64,000 nt of DNA from a gamma proteobacterium symbiont of Ctena orbiculata (GTDB lineage Bacteria > Pseudomonadota > Gammaproteobacteria > Chromatiales > Chromatiaceae), in NCBI GenBank assembly GCA_003058525.1, contig QBVD01000049.1:62001-126000 (forward strand). The letters are read 5' to 3'. This document shows positions 45,786 to 56,380 of this stretch, piece after piece. The translations under genes were made by a program, and so were the position numbers. The notes below the pieces were generated by a model. It had not been told where the DNA came from, searched no databases, and saw only the letters and a program-made list of their open reading frames with translations. Each line of letters begins with the position of its first letter. Position 1 is the first letter of the stretch.

Positions 45786-47534
45786 ATGGCCGGTAAGATC
45801 CCCACACAGTTTATCGATGACCTTTTGAACCGCATCGACGTTGTCGATGTCATCAATCGGCGCATACCGCTTAAAAAGGCAGGCCGCGATTTTCAGGCGC
45901 GTTGTCCCTTCCACGACGAAAAGACCCCTTCTTTCACCGTCAGCCAACAAAAGCAGTTCTACCACTGTTTCGGCTGTGGCGCCCATGGATCGGCCATCGG
46001 TTTTCTCATGGAGTATGAAAATCTCGGTTTTGTCGAGGCCGTGGAAGAGCTGGCTCACACTGCGGGCCTCGAGGTACCCCGGGAGGCCGGTTCCGACCAA
46101 GGCCCAGACCTGCGTCCGCTGTATGACTTGATGGAGGATGCAGCCCGCTTCTACCGCCATCAACTCAAAAACCATCCCAATGCCGAACTGGCAATCGACT
46201 ATCTCAAGTCACGCGGCTTGAGCGGTGAAATCGCCGCCGCCTTCGGTATCGGTTATGCGCCTCCAGGTTGGGATAATCTGCTTACCACACTTGGCAAGGA
46301 TACTTCCTCCGTCTCCAGACTGCTGGAGTGTGGATTGACTCAAGAGGGGGAAAGCAAGGGTTACGACCGCTTCCGAGACCGCATCATCTTTCCCATCCGA
46401 GACCGGCGGGGACGCACCATCGGCTTCGGCGGCCGCACCATCGGAGATGAAAAACCGAAATACCTGAACTCACCGGAAACCGCATTGTTTCATAAAGGAC
46501 GGGAACTCTATGGCCTGTATGAGGCGCGCAAGGCAAACGCCAAGATTACACGACTACTGGTGGTGGAGGGCTATATGGATGTGGCCGCACTGGCCCAGCA
46601 TGGCATCCTCAATGCCGTTGCAACCCTTGGTACGGCCACCACTCATGACCATCTGGAATTGATCTTTCGCACCTGTCCCGAGGTAGTATTCTGTTTTGAC
46701 GGTGACCGTGCCGGTCGGGATGCGGCCTGGAAAGCACTGCAGACCAGCCTGCCTCTGATGCGGGATGGACGAGAAGTCAAATTCCTCTTTTTACCCCAAG
46801 GCGAGGACCCGGACACCCAGATACGCAAAGAGGGTGCCGATGCCTTCAATGTACGCATGGAGCAGGCCCAACCTCTGTCGAAATTTCTCTTCCAACAACT
46901 TACCGATCAGGTACAGATGGAGAGTATCGATGGTCGCGCAAAACTTGCCCAGCTGGCGTCCCCCCTTCTGGAAAAGCTCCCATCCGGGGTGTTTCGCCGC
47001 ATGATGTTTCAGCATCTGGAAGAGGTGGTGGGCATCAGAGACGGCCATCTCGACAAAGGCGTTCAGCAAAAAGGCCAAAATCGCCAAAGGAGTGTGGCGC
47101 CTAGTGAAAAGCAGCAACGCCCTACCCCGATTCGAATGGCCATTGCATTACTGCTCGACAACCCCCATCTATACACCATTGCAGACAGCGTTGAAAAAGA
47201 TTGGCAAAAGTGGGACGCACCCGGCATAGACATTCTTAAACAGTTACTTGAAATAATCCGTTCCCAACCTACGCTTAACAAAGCAGCTTTGTTGGAACGA
47301 TGGCGAGATACGGAGCACTTCAATCACCTCAACAAATTAGCCAATTACGGGTTTGATCTGCCGGGCATGGATCAGGAGGCTGAATTACGTGATGCACTCC
47401 TCAAATTAAATGCGCAGTTTCATAAAAGTTCCCGACCGCAACCGGGGAATCTACGTCCCAGCGAACTGTCTGATGATCTGCTTAATGAGCTGAAACGCCG
47501 CTATCCCGGCACCCTCAGCCAAGATGAGCAGTAA
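45786..47534 (+). CDS. dnaG: DNA primase
   Basis: A 582-residue primase that lays RNA primers for replication. The N-terminal zinc-binding domain has Cys40, His43, Cys61 and Cys64 (CPFH, CFGC). The TOPRIM core holds LLVVEGYMDVAAL and CFDGDRAGRDAAW. A C-terminal helicase-interaction domain (about 445-580) completes the bacterial layout. AGGA precedes the ATG at a short distance. Third gene of the rpsU-rpoD block. Confidence 0.97.
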   Translation: MAGKIPTQFIDDLLNRIDVVDVINRRIPLKKAGRDFQARCPFHDEKTPSFTVSQQKQFYHCFGCGAHGSAIGFLMEYENLGFVEAVEELAHTAGLEVPREAGSDQGPDLRPLYDLMEDAARFYRHQLKNHPNAELAIDYLKSRGLSGEIAAAFGIGYAPPGWDNLLTTLGKDTSSVSRLLECGLTQEGESKGYDRFRDRIIFPIRDRRGRTIGFGGRTIGDEKPKYLNSPETALFHKGRELYGLYEARKANAKITRLLVVEGYMDVAALAQHGILNAVATLGTATTHDHLELIFRTCPEVVFCFDGDRAGRDAAWKALQTSLPLMRDGREVKFLFLPQGEDPDTQIRKEGADAFNVRMEQAQPLSKFLFQQLTDQVQMESIDGRAKLAQLASPLLEKLPSGVFRRMMFQHLEEVVGIRDGHLDKGVQQKGQNRQRSVAPSEKQQRPTPIRMAIALLLDNPHLYTIADSVEKDWQKWDAPGIDILKQLLEIIRSQPTLNKAALLERWRDTEHFNHLNKLANYGFDLPGMDQEAELRDALLKLNAQFHKSSRPQPGNLRPSELSDDLLNELKRRYPGTLSQDEQ

Positions 47535-47567
47535 GAAACAGGGGTCTTCAGAGAAAGACCAATGGCT

Positions 47568-47596
47568 GGCACAAGTATATGAAAGTGTGCTAATAT
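47568..47596 (+). promoter_or_regulatory. Internal promoter candidate for rpoD
   Basis: TAATAT at 47591-47596 is preceded by TG-C (extended -10), with GGCACA at 47568-47573 as a weak -35 after a 17-base spacer. It lies in the 112-bp dnaG-rpoD gap. E. coli rpoD also has a promoter inside the operon; the equivalence is inferred. Confidence 0.4.
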
Positions 47597-47646
47597 GGTG
47601 AGTTCAGCCTCAGTGTTGTACACCTCGTCTGACTACAAGGTAAAAG

Positions 47647-49479
47647 ATGAACCAGGAACAGCAGCAATCCCAACTAAAGCAACTGATTGCAAAGGGTAAG
47701 GAACAGGGATTCCTCACCTACGCGGAAGTTAATGACCACCTCCCTGAGGGCATAGTAGAGCCTGAACAGATCGAGGATATCGTCCGCATGATCAACGACA
47801 TGGGCATCACAGTCCATGAATCGGCACCCGATCTGGAAGACAACACTCTCAGCGACTCGGTCGTCTCCGCCGATGAAGACGCCGCCGAGGCGGCAGCTGC
47901 CGCCCTGGCCAGCGTCGATAGCGAATTTGGCCGCACCACTGACCCGGTTCGCATGTATATGCGTGAAATGGGCACTGTCGAACTGCTGACCCGTGAAGGC
48001 GAACTGCGCATCGCCAAGCGCATTGAGGAGGGCCTGCATCAGGTCTCCGCCGCATTGTCCACCTTCCCCACCACCGTCGACCTGCTGTGCACGCTGCTGG
48101 AGAAGATTGAACCCGGCGAATCACGGCTTGCCGACATCACCAGCGGCTTCATCGATCCCAACGAACCCGATGAGATCCCCACACCGGTGCAACCGCAGGA
48201 TGCCAGTAACAACAACAATTCCAGTGACGACGACGATGACAGCAGCGACGATCCGGAAAACACCGGCCCCGATCCCGAAGAGGTCACGGCAAAGGGAAAA
48301 GAGCTTCGCAAGCGTTATAACGCGCTGTGCTCCGCGCTGAAGAAACAGGGCCGTGCCAGCGCCAAGTCGCAAAAGGCCCAGGATGCGGTTTCAGAGACAT
48401 TCCTTGAATTCAAGCTGGTACCCATCACCTTTAATCTGCTCGTCTCCACATTAAGAGACACTATCGCGCGCATCCGCAATCAGGAACGCATCATCATGAA
48501 CCTTTGCGTCGACAAGGCACGCATGCCCCGCAAAGAGTTTATCGCCTCGTTTCCCGATAATGAGACCAACCTCGACTGGATCATCGACCAGATCAATAAA
48601 GGCAAGCCCCATTCGGAAGCCCTCAAAGAGTATGCCGACGAGATCATTCGTGCGCAAAAGCGCCTTGTCGGCATTGAGAGCGACTGCCTGTTGACCATTG
48701 GTGAAATCAAAGAGACCAATCGCAAGATGTCGATCGGCGAGGCCAAGGCACGCCGCGCCAAAAAAGAGATGGTGGAAGCAAACCTGCGCCTGGTCATCTC
48801 CATTGCGAAGAAATACACCAACCGCGGACTGCAGTTTCTCGACCTCATCCAGGAAGGCAATATCGGCCTGATGAAGGCAGTGGACAAGTTCGAATATCGC
48901 CGCGGTTACAAGTTTTCAACCTATGCGACCTGGTGGATTCGTCAGGCCATTACCCGTTCTATCGCCGATCAGGCGCGCACTATCCGTATACCGGTGCATA
49001 TGATAGAGACCATCAACAAACTGAACCGCATCTCCCGGCAGATGATTCAGGAGATGGGCCGCGAAGCCACACCGGAAGAGCTGGCAGAACGCATGGATAT
49101 GCCGGAAGACAAGATTCGCAAGGTACTCAAGATAGCCAAGGAACCGATCTCCATGGAGACACCGATCGGTGACGATGAGGATTCCCACCTGGGTGATTTT
49201 ATCGAGGATTCCGGCGTGGTCTCCCCTATCGAGTCAGCCACCGCGGAAGGTCTGGGCGAAGCGACGCAAAACATGCTGGCCGGATTGACCAGCCGGGAAG
49301 CAAAAGTGTTGCGCATGCGCTTCGGCATCGACATGAACACCGACCACACCCTCGAAGAGGTTGGCAAACAGTTCGATGTCACCAGGGAACGTATCCGCCA
49401 GATCGAAGCCAAGGCACTGCGCAAACTGCGCCACCCTTCGCGCTCAGATCGCCTCCGCAGCTTCCTCGACAGCGATTGA
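47647..49479 (+). CDS. rpoD: Primary sigma factor RpoD (sigma-70)
   Basis: A 610-residue housekeeping sigma factor. Region 1.1 is at the N terminus ([19 protein letters not shown]), followed by region 1.2 ([16 protein letters not shown]), a non-conserved insert that contains an Asn/Ser/Asp run (about residues 192-210), and regions 2 to 4 ([71 protein letters not shown]). An AAGGT site precedes the ATG. A hairpin terminator follows at 49501. Confidence 0.98.
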   Translation: MNQEQQQSQLKQLIAKGKEQGFLTYAEVNDHLPEGIVEPEQIEDIVRMINDMGITVHESAPDLEDNTLSDSVVSADEDAAEAAAAALASVDSEFGRTTDPVRMYMREMGTVELLTREGELRIAKRIEEGLHQVSAALSTFPTTVDLLCTLLEKIEPGESRLADITSGFIDPNEPDEIPTPVQPQDASNNNNSSDDDDDSSDDPENTGPDPEEVTAKGKELRKRYNALCSALKKQGRASAKSQKAQDAVSETFLEFKLVPITFNLLVSTLRDTIARIRNQERIIMNLCVDKARMPRKEFIASFPDNETNLDWIIDQINKGKPHSEALKEYADEIIRAQKRLVGIESDCLLTIGEIKETNRKMSIGEAKARRAKKEMVEANLRLVISIAKKYTNRGLQFLDLIQEGNIGLMKAVDKFEYRRGYKFSTYATWWIRQAITRSIADQARTIRIPVHMIETINKLNRISRQMIQEMGREATPEELAERMDMPEDKIRKVLKIAKEPISMETPIGDDEDSHLGDFIEDSGVVSPIESATAEGLGEATQNMLAGLTSREAKVLRMRFGIDMNTDHTLEEVGKQFDVTRERIRQIEAKALRKLRHPSRSDRLRSFLDSD

Positions 49480-49500
49480 TTACAGGATTCCAGCGCAACG

Positions 49501-49521
49501 ACAGCAAAAACTGCTGTTTTT
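49501..49521 (+). terminator. Intrinsic terminator after rpoD
   Basis: ACAGCA (49501-49506) pairs with TGCTGT (49512-49517) around AAAAC, followed by TTTT. It ends the rpsU-yqeY-dnaG-rpoD transcript before the tRNA gene. Confidence 0.7.
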
Positions 49522-49553
49522 GCGCCGGGATCTGCTACAATCCCGCCGATTCC

Positions 49554-49630
<77 letters not shown>

Positions 49631-49771
49631 AAAAAACTGATTGAAATTATGCCGGTTTCAGCGTTGAGATAAACCCTTTTCAAATCCTAATTTGTAACTC
49701 TGACTCTGAAATCGGTCGACCGTGGCTGCTGTAATTCGGCAATCTGTTTTTGTATGGCGCCTACCAGCGAT

Positions 49772-50452
49772 TCATTGATCCACCAATTCCCCGTCAGGTG
49801 TGACTACGGGTAACCCGAACACCTGCCATAGTTGCATACCACCACGATAGTAATGCAGCTTTTCTGCAGGATAGCCGATACTGAGCAGGCTGAGAATCGC
49901 TGTGGGTGACTGACCACACCAAGGTCCGTTACACCACAACACCAAGGTTTTGGCTTCAGTGAAATCCCAGTTCTTGTCTCTCTTTTTAGCACCGAACAGT
50001 CTCAGTGACTCCTCCAAGGTGATCTCGTCCGCGCCCTGATCTGGATTTAGATGTGTAAAGGGGACATTGATCGACCCTGGAATGGTGCCGCGTTCATGCC
50101 AGTCAGTGGTCCTGGCATCGATCAACAGGCCACTGCCCTCACCCAGTGCTGTTTTCATGAAAGCGATCAGCTCAACCTCACCGATGGTATTGACGCCGCT
50201 CGTCACTTCTATCGGTTGTGCACAAAAGGGAGGGCATGGTCGTGAAGTGCGGGCAAAATCGAACTCAAGCAGGGCGTCGGTATCCTGGTTGCGGCGTATC
50301 AACAACTCCTTGCCGGCATGTTTGACACTGAACTCCCCTATCTCGGGAGTAATCATGACCTCTAAAGTATCTGCACCAGATATGGCCGATATCGATGCCG
50401 CAAACAGGCTTAAAATTAAAACAGAAATCTTGTTATTTCCCATAGGGATCAT
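49772..50452 (-). CDS. Exported single-domain rhodanese
   Basis: A 226-residue protein with a signal peptide (about 1-27). A beta-rich N-terminal part is followed by a rhodanese domain whose active-site loop reads WCNGPWCGQSPTAI; Cys179 is the expected sulfur carrier and Cys174 lies just before it. DARTTDWHERGTIPGSINVPF is the domain's CH2-type motif. A periplasmic rhodanese in a putative sulfur oxidiser would handle polysulfide or thiosulfate; that role is inferred. Confidence 0.82.
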   Translation of the reverse strand: MIPMGNNKISVLILSLFAASISAISGADTLEVMITPEIGEFSVKHAGKELLIRRNQDTDALLEFDFARTSRPCPPFCAQPIEVTSGVNTIGEVELIAFMKTALGEGSGLLIDARTTDWHERGTIPGSINVPFTHLNPDQGADEITLEESLRLFGAKKRDKNWDFTEAKTLVLWCNGPWCGQSPTAILSLLSIGYPAEKLHYYRGGMQLWQVFGLPVVTPDGELVDQ

Positions 50453-50608
50453 CCTGTCGATCTGAATTTCAATGGAGATTATATCAATTCACAGATCAAA
50501 ACAGTTGAATAGCTTAAGTGAATCAAATTTGACCTCTCGACGACAGCTCACTAGGCTCAGAGGTTAGTATCGATTGCTAACGGTAAAAAACTCGATATAC
50601 CAACCAAG

Positions 50609-52615
50609 ATGGCAACAGCGAACGAAATCAAACATCTCGTTGAAAAGTTGAACGCTGCCACCGCACGCATCAAACAGCGCCTTACCGAGCGGTACCTTGC
50701 ACAAATCCCGACTCAGCCGAAGACCAAGAGGGGATCCGACCCAAAATCGATCTGGTGGGGTTATTTTCCGGTAGTACTGGTAGCCATACTGGGACTTACA
50801 ATAACCATAATGCTGTTCGTGCAATCAATGCGATGGGAAAAAAACCAGGTTGAAATCGCGTTCAGAGAGGCCTCTCAGGACAGAATCCTGGTGATCCAGC
50901 GTGAAATCAAACACTCGCTGCGCATTGTTCTCGACATTGCCAGTTTTTTTGAAGCTTCCGAAATCGTCGGTCGGCGCGAATTTCGAAAATTTGTCGGCCC
51001 GGCATTGAAGAACCAGGCCGGAATAAAAACTCTGGAATGGGTCCCTGTCGTTACTGACGAGATGCGTCAGACATTCATCGAAGAAGCCCGGCAGAGTTTT
51101 CCTCCATTTGAGATCCTGGAAATGGATGACACCGGCATGCTCAACAAAAGTCCGCGTCGGCTGTTCTACTACCCGATTCTCTACATACAACCCTATCAGT
51201 ACAATAAACAGCTGCTCGGTCTCAACATGGGTACCGACCCAACCGCCTCCAATCTGTTCAGTGAAGCGGAAATCACGCATGAAATCCAGGTTTCTCCCGG
51301 CATTTACCTTAATGACGATGGAGAAAGAAAGACTGGAATCATGGTTGCCGCCCCTGTCTTCTTCAATGCTGACAATGCAAACGAAGACCCCCCCCAGGCG
51401 AACTCATCAATTAGAGGATTTGCCATTGGTGTGTTCTATATCGGCGAGATCATCGAACGCGCATTGGAGAGTCTCCTTCCCGGTGGGATAGACATCCACT
51501 TCTACCAAAGCGACGAGGATGAGGAAGGACGCCTACTCTATAGCCATCATACCCGATTGCGAGACAGTTCAACGGTTACTGATAGTGACATTAACCAAGA
51601 AATCTCCTACGCTCAGGAGATAAATGTCGGAACTCAGCAATGGAAAATAGTATGTAACAGCGCATCGGGCAAGTTCACGGCAGACACGTGGAGCAGTTGG
51701 GTCATCTTCTTTGGGAGTCTGGCGTTCACTCTGCTGTTTACGATCTATATCGCAACACTCGTCGGACGAGCGAGACAGGTCAGGCTGGAAGTCGAGGAGA
51801 GAACAGCACAACTATGGGAAGTGGTGCAGGCACTGAATCAGGAGGTAATCGAGCGCAAATCGGCTGAGCAGGAGTTACAGAGGCTTAATGAAACCCTGGA
51901 ACACCATATCGCCAACCGCACGGCAGAGGCTGAGCGCAGAGCTCAATACCTCGAACAGTTCGCCTATGTCACATCGCATGACCTGAAGGCGCCTTTACGT
52001 GCGGTATCGAATCTTGCCCAATGGATCGAGGAGGACATCCATGACAAACTGGACGATGCGGCTAAAGAGCAACTTGCCCTGCTCCGTGATCGCGTCAAAA
52101 GAATGCATGATCTCATAGAGGGATTGCTAGAGTACTCAAGGGTCGGCCGGAGTTCCGACCCGGAGAGCCTGGTGGACACCCAGGAGCTGGTAGAGGAAAT
52201 TATCGATTCCCTCTCCACTTCTGATAGATTTTCTATCAAGATCAAAGGCAAGATGCCAACTCTGAATACTGATCGCCTGCAGCTTGTACAAGTCCTTTCC
52301 AATCTGATCAGCAACAGCCTGATGCATCATGGTGGAAAGAAGGGGAAGATACGGATCAAGTGTGACGATTTAGATCAATTTTACCAATTTTCAGTTTGTG
52401 ATGATGGGCAAGGTATTGCGCCGCAATACCACAAAAAGATTTTCCTGATGTTCCAAACACTGGAATCAAGTGATTTGGAAAGCAGTACCGGCATTGGCCT
52501 GGCGCTTGTAAAAAAGATTGTCGAAGAGCATGGAGGCACCATAAAATTAACATCGGAACCCGGGGAAGGAGCATGCTTTTATTTTACCTGGCCAAAAGTC
52601 AGCCCGTCCGAGTAA
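50609..52615 (+). CDS. CHASE-domain sensor histidine kinase
   Basis: A 668-residue membrane kinase. Order: membrane segment (about 50-72), a periplasmic CHASE domain (about 75-300; LEWVPVVTDEMRQTF, RLFYYPILYIQPYQYNKQLLG), a second membrane segment (about 362-384), a coiled-coil linker, HisKA with SHDLKAPLRAV (His near 456), and HATPase with N and G boxes (QVLSNLISNSL, DDGQGIAP, TGIGLALVKKIVEEHGG). It has no receiver domain; the single-domain regulator encoded 49 bp downstream is the obvious partner. CHASE ligands are often cytokinin-like or other small molecules. Confidence 0.93.
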   Translation: MATANEIKHLVEKLNAATARIKQRLTERYLAQIPTQPKTKRGSDPKSIWWGYFPVVLVAILGLTITIMLFVQSMRWEKNQVEIAFREASQDRILVIQREIKHSLRIVLDIASFFEASEIVGRREFRKFVGPALKNQAGIKTLEWVPVVTDEMRQTFIEEARQSFPPFEILEMDDTGMLNKSPRRLFYYPILYIQPYQYNKQLLGLNMGTDPTASNLFSEAEITHEIQVSPGIYLNDDGERKTGIMVAAPVFFNADNANEDPPQANSSIRGFAIGVFYIGEIIERALESLLPGGIDIHFYQSDEDEEGRLLYSHHTRLRDSSTVTDSDINQEISYAQEINVGTQQWKIVCNSASGKFTADTWSSWVIFFGSLAFTLLFTIYIATLVGRARQVRLEVEERTAQLWEVVQALNQEVIERKSAEQELQRLNETLEHHIANRTAEAERRAQYLEQFAYVTSHDLKAPLRAVSNLAQWIEEDIHDKLDDAAKEQLALLRDRVKRMHDLIEGLLEYSRVGRSSDPESLVDTQELVEEIIDSLSTSDRFSIKIKGKMPTLNTDRLQLVQVLSNLISNSLMHHGGKKGKIRIKCDDLDQFYQFSVCDDGQGIAPQYHKKIFLMFQTLESSDLESSTGIGLALVKKIVEEHGGTIKLTSEPGEGACFYFTWPKVSPSE

Positions 52616-52664
52616 GCTGAGATTGAGATCCTATTCCACATACTGAGAAACAAGTATCCTGATC

Positions 52665-53078
52665 ATGCTGAACAAAGATGAAACAATCCTGCTGATAGAA
52701 GATGACCGAGTCGACATCATGACCGTTCAGCGCGCCTTGCAAAAAAACAATATCAGCAATCCTCTACTGATCGCCAGAACAGGACTAGAAGCCCTCGACA
52801 TGCTGCGCGGTACAAATGGCGTCAAGAAAATCACCCCCTTACCGGCACTCACACTGCTGGATCTCAATCTTCCCAAAATGAGCGGATTCGAGTTTTTACA
52901 GGAACTGCGCAACGACCCAGAACTCAATTCACTGCGTATCATCGTGCTGACATCATCCAACGAACCGAAAGACCGTGCAGCTGCGTTTGAGTTTGAGGTT
53001 GACGATTACATCGTCAAACCTCATTCATTTGATGAATTTACACGCGCTGTAGCCACCATCCTTGCACTCTGGGAGTAA
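52665..53078 (+). CDS. Single-domain response regulator (Rcp1-like)
   Basis: A 137-residue receiver domain with no output domain: acidic pocket Glu12-Asp13-Asp14 (LLIEDDRVDI), phospho-acceptor Asp in LLDLNLPKMSG (about 66), a Thr/Ser in VLTSSNE, and Lys in VDDYIVKPHSF. Such Rcp1-type regulators commonly partner kinases lacking receivers, and the CHASE kinase is directly upstream. Output must pass to another protein not seen here. Confidence 0.92.
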   Translation: MLNKDETILLIEDDRVDIMTVQRALQKNNISNPLLIARTGLEALDMLRGTNGVKKITPLPALTLLDLNLPKMSGFEFLQELRNDPELNSLRIIVLTSSNEPKDRAAAFEFEVDDYIVKPHSFDEFTRAVATILALWE

Positions 53079-53560
53079 ACGGGCGGCTGTTTTTCGCGGC
53101 AGATAGAAAACACATCATATTTTGGGACTCAGCAAGTATAAACGCTAAATAATGCTATTATTCGGCTATGGGGCAGACAGGTTGGCGCACACCATAAACA
53201 GGCATCCGATAAAAGGCTTGATGCTGCCATCAACCATTCCTCTCATAAGCATATCTCACTGATCGAGAAATGGTTTTTTTGGGAATGCGCTAACTTCAAT
53301 CCGGCTTTGTATCCATTTTTTTATCAGTATTTTATATTTGCTTTTTGTAAAGAATACGCAGAGAAGACAAACCGTCAATAATCAAGGATGTATCATGATC
53401 AGACAATCCACAGCAGAATGGGGCTGTCCCATATATTCGCCATATATCCGACCATATTTAAAGCAAAACAATGGATATCGGAAAATCTGCTCCAGACAAA
53501 TATCCTCTCTAGTCATCCTGGCCTGATAAGCCTGGAAAAGGATTTTAATTCCCGCCGCAT
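53079..53560. other. 482-bp spacer before the TonB receptor gene
   Basis: A+T-rich non-coding sequence. A 62-codon frame (53338-53526) has Cys and Tyr scattered at random and no signal, so it is not called. A purine-rich AAGGAT at about 53384 precedes an internal ATG at 53395 of that frame, but the resulting 43-residue peptide shows no recognisable features. No convincing promoter or operator was found. Confidence 0.4.
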
Positions 53561-55648
53561 ATGATCAATACCAAGCTTATCCCAGTTGTTGTCGGTCTTA
53601 TATTAAGCACCACTGCTCAGGCTATGCGTGATCAGCAATTAGATCATTTCCTCTCCTTAAGTTTAGAACAGCTGATGGAATTGGAGATAACAATCTCAAC
53701 CGATACCAAACAAACCGTTTCGCAGGCACCCGCTGCAGTATCCGTTATCACTGTGGAAGACATCGAGGCAACTGGCGCCACCAACCTTGTGGAGATCCTG
53801 GAGAGCGTCCCTGGTATACATGTGAGAGCCAGTCAGTTTGCATTCAGGCCATTGATACAATTTCGCGGTACCAACGCCAATCAGACCTTGCTGATGATCA
53901 ATGGCGCTTCGATGCGGGACCTGATGTGGGGATTCGGTATTTTCTGGAAAGGCATACCGAGCAGTATCATCGACAGAGTGGAAATAATACGTGGCCCCGG
54001 GTCTGCCCTATTCGGCGCTGATGCCTCTGCAGGCGTTATTAATGTCATTACGAAAACCGCAGGAAAGATAAACCACAATGAAATGGGCCTGAGGAGCGGG
54101 AGTTTCAATTCCAACACCGGGTGGTTGCAATATGGAAGCAGCTGGAACGGATTTGACATCGGTCTCACCATCAACCTGGCCACTACCGATGGACACGACC
54201 CGTTTGTTGCGGCAGATGGCCAGACACAACAGGATGCTGCACTGGGCAGTATGGTCTCCCTTGCACCGGACAATGCCCAATTCGGCTGGAAGAATCAGGA
54301 TATCAGACTCTCAGTCGCGAAAGACGATTGGCAATTGCGAGTAGACTACATGAAGCATGGCGACCTGAAGATTGGTCTGACAGGGGCAGGTGTTCTGGAT
54401 CCTCTGACAACAGCGGAAGACAGCCGATTCAACCTCGATCTGCTCTATAACGATCCTGATTTCAGCAACGACTGGGGAATTGATGCGGAATTGCGATACC
54501 AGGACCTGGATTACACCTCAGGCGATGGTTTTCAGGAACGTCCGCCCGGTGCATTCAACGGCGATTACCCGCTAGGGGTTATCAATCGAATGCAATCAGC
54601 TGAACGCAGGCTCAGTTTCGAGGCCAGCGGTCTCTTCACAGGGATCGATAAACATGCGCTACGACTTGGTCTGGGCTATACCTGGCAAGACCTCTATTTG
54701 GTCAAGCAACTGATAAATTTGGGAATTGGGCCAGATGGCAATCCACTGCCGCCAGGCAGTCCGCTTGTCGATGTCTCAAACACACCGTATGCTTTCGCCC
54801 CTGAAAAGACACGCTCGATTCGGTATCTGTTTCTACAGGATGTTTGGTCATTCAGTGACAACTGGCAATTAACCGCAGGTGTCAGATATGACGACTACTC
54901 CGATTTCGGCGATACACTGAATCCTCGACTGGCTCTTGTTTGGCAGGTTTCAGATAGGTTCACTACGAAATTGCTTTATGGAAGGGCATTTCGCCCGCCA
55001 TCCTTTCAGGAGTTGTTCGCTGAAACATCATTCTCAAGACCGAATCCCGACCTGGACCCGGAACGGTCTGAAACAGTTGAGCTGATCCTGTCCTTCATTC
55101 CAAATAACGATCTCAATATCGGGATGAATCTCTATAATCTGCGGCAGTCCGATTTCATCCGCGCCACAACCTCGCCCGGAGAGAGTGGCCGGCGATTCCA
55201 AAACACCGGTAATCACACAATTCAAGGCATTGAACTGGAGGCGAAATGGCAAGCTGCAAAGACTCTGAGACTCTCAGCAAACTATTCAATACGCAATCCT
55301 GACAATAACCAATTTCGTGCCATTGATGAGCCGAAACAAGATGCCTATGCGCGGGTTGACTGGAGTTTCCGCCCAGATTGGAACCTGAACATGCAGACAA
55401 ACTGGATCGGTGAAAGGGAACGACGCAGCAATGACCCAAGATCATCGCTCGATGACTATACCCTCACCGATACGACACTGCGATACACCGGGCTGAACGC
55501 CTGGGAGTTCGCATTTTCAATCCGCAACCTATTCGATGAGGATGCAAGGGAATACACGGCACCTTCAGTAACCGATGACCTGATACTGCCAGAACGAAGT
55601 TTATATGCTGAGATCAAATATAAGCTCCATAGCGGACGGTATGAGTAA
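53561..55648 (+). CDS. TonB-dependent outer-membrane receptor
   Basis: A 695-residue receptor. It has a signal peptide (about 1-21, TAQA-MRD), a plug domain (about 50-165; TVSQAPAAVSVITVEDIEATG, VEIIRGPGSALFGADASAGVINVITK), and a 22-strand barrel ending in the usual aromatic region (RSLYAEIKYKL). The N-terminal LDHFLSLSLEQLMELEI segment matches receptors found beside YfiR-like and kinase genes. It is followed, on the same strand, by a YfiR-like gene and a hybrid kinase, so it may report an outer-membrane event rather than import iron. Confidence 0.9.
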   Translation: MINTKLIPVVVGLILSTTAQAMRDQQLDHFLSLSLEQLMELEITISTDTKQTVSQAPAAVSVITVEDIEATGATNLVEILESVPGIHVRASQFAFRPLIQFRGTNANQTLLMINGASMRDLMWGFGIFWKGIPSSIIDRVEIIRGPGSALFGADASAGVINVITKTAGKINHNEMGLRSGSFNSNTGWLQYGSSWNGFDIGLTINLATTDGHDPFVAADGQTQQDAALGSMVSLAPDNAQFGWKNQDIRLSVAKDDWQLRVDYMKHGDLKIGLTGAGVLDPLTTAEDSRFNLDLLYNDPDFSNDWGIDAELRYQDLDYTSGDGFQERPPGAFNGDYPLGVINRMQSAERRLSFEASGLFTGIDKHALRLGLGYTWQDLYLVKQLINLGIGPDGNPLPPGSPLVDVSNTPYAFAPEKTRSIRYLFLQDVWSFSDNWQLTAGVRYDDYSDFGDTLNPRLALVWQVSDRFTTKLLYGRAFRPPSFQELFAETSFSRPNPDLDPERSETVELILSFIPNNDLNIGMNLYNLRQSDFIRATTSPGESGRRFQNTGNHTIQGIELEAKWQAAKTLRLSANYSIRNPDNNQFRAIDEPKQDAYARVDWSFRPDWNLNMQTNWIGERERRSNDPRSSLDDYTLTDTTLRYTGLNAWEFAFSIRNLFDEDAREYTAPSVTDDLILPERSLYAEIKYKLHSGRYE

Positions 55649-55835
55649 TACTGGATTAGTGATATGGAATTGTTTTTTGGCAATAAGATAATTATTCAAA
55701 CCGTTGTTTCGGAAGTAATTATTCTGATTATCAGCACAGAGCTATTTAATCAAAAAATTAATGGTTAAGTATATTTTTCACCATGGATAATGGACTAATC
55801 TGCCATACTGGCTCATGTGAACTGGATAGACTGAA

Positions 55836-56378
55836 GTGACGACAAGGCTGTTGACTCTTATAACACTCCTAGCACTTGGTTGTATAAATTTTGCGGCATT
55901 CGCAGAGCAACATCAAGGTGAAGAGAATTTACTGAAGGCAGCCTTTATTTTTAACTTCGCGAAATTCGCTCGCTGGCCAGATGGAATATGGTCGGAGGAC
56001 AGGCCGTCATTAAAAATATGTTCCATTGGTTATGATGAATTGGCAAATACCCTCATTCGACTCAATGGCAAGACACTCAGAGAACATCCTGTACAAATCA
56101 TGCAGAAACAGGAAACAGACCAATTGGATGTTTGTCATGTCCTGTATCTGGCCAATTCGCTCAAGTACGAAGCGATTGAGATAACGGATTTACTTCAGGT
56201 TAAACCAATACTGACTGTCAGTGAAATACCGGGCTTTGCCGAATCAGGTGGAATGATCGAGCTCTACCAAAGAGACGGCAGGATACGATTCAAAGTCAAC
56301 CTGCGTATTACCCGTGATGCCGGATTGGATCTCAGCTCACGTCTGCTTAAACTGGCTATTGTTGTCGGCGGGCCGTAA
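55836..56378 (+). CDS. YfiR-like periplasmic protein (DUF4154)
   Basis: A 180-residue exported protein matching DUF4154/YfiR: signal peptide (about 1-23), then AAFIFNFAKFARWPDGIW, LKICSIGYDEL, CHVLYLANSLKYEAIEI, GFAESGGMIELYQRDGRIRFKVN. In Pseudomonas, YfiR is a periplasmic redox- and stress-sensitive repressor of a diguanylate cyclase; here a kinase takes that place. Two cysteines (about residues 63 and 99) could form the disulfide known for YfiR. It starts at GTG and lies two bases before the kinase gene. Confidence 0.88.
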   Translation: MTTRLLTLITLLALGCINFAAFAEQHQGEENLLKAAFIFNFAKFARWPDGIWSEDRPSLKICSIGYDELANTLIRLNGKTLREHPVQIMQKQETDQLDVCHVLYLANSLKYEAIEITDLLQVKPILTVSEIPGFAESGGMIELYQRDGRIRFKVNLRITRDAGLDLSSRLLKLAIVVGGP

Positions 56379-56380
56379 TT

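Noticed and set aside
53338-53526. 62-codon plus-strand frame upstream of the TonB receptor
   Set aside because: Scattered Cys/Tyr, no signal or family; the AAGGAT before its internal ATG is not enough.
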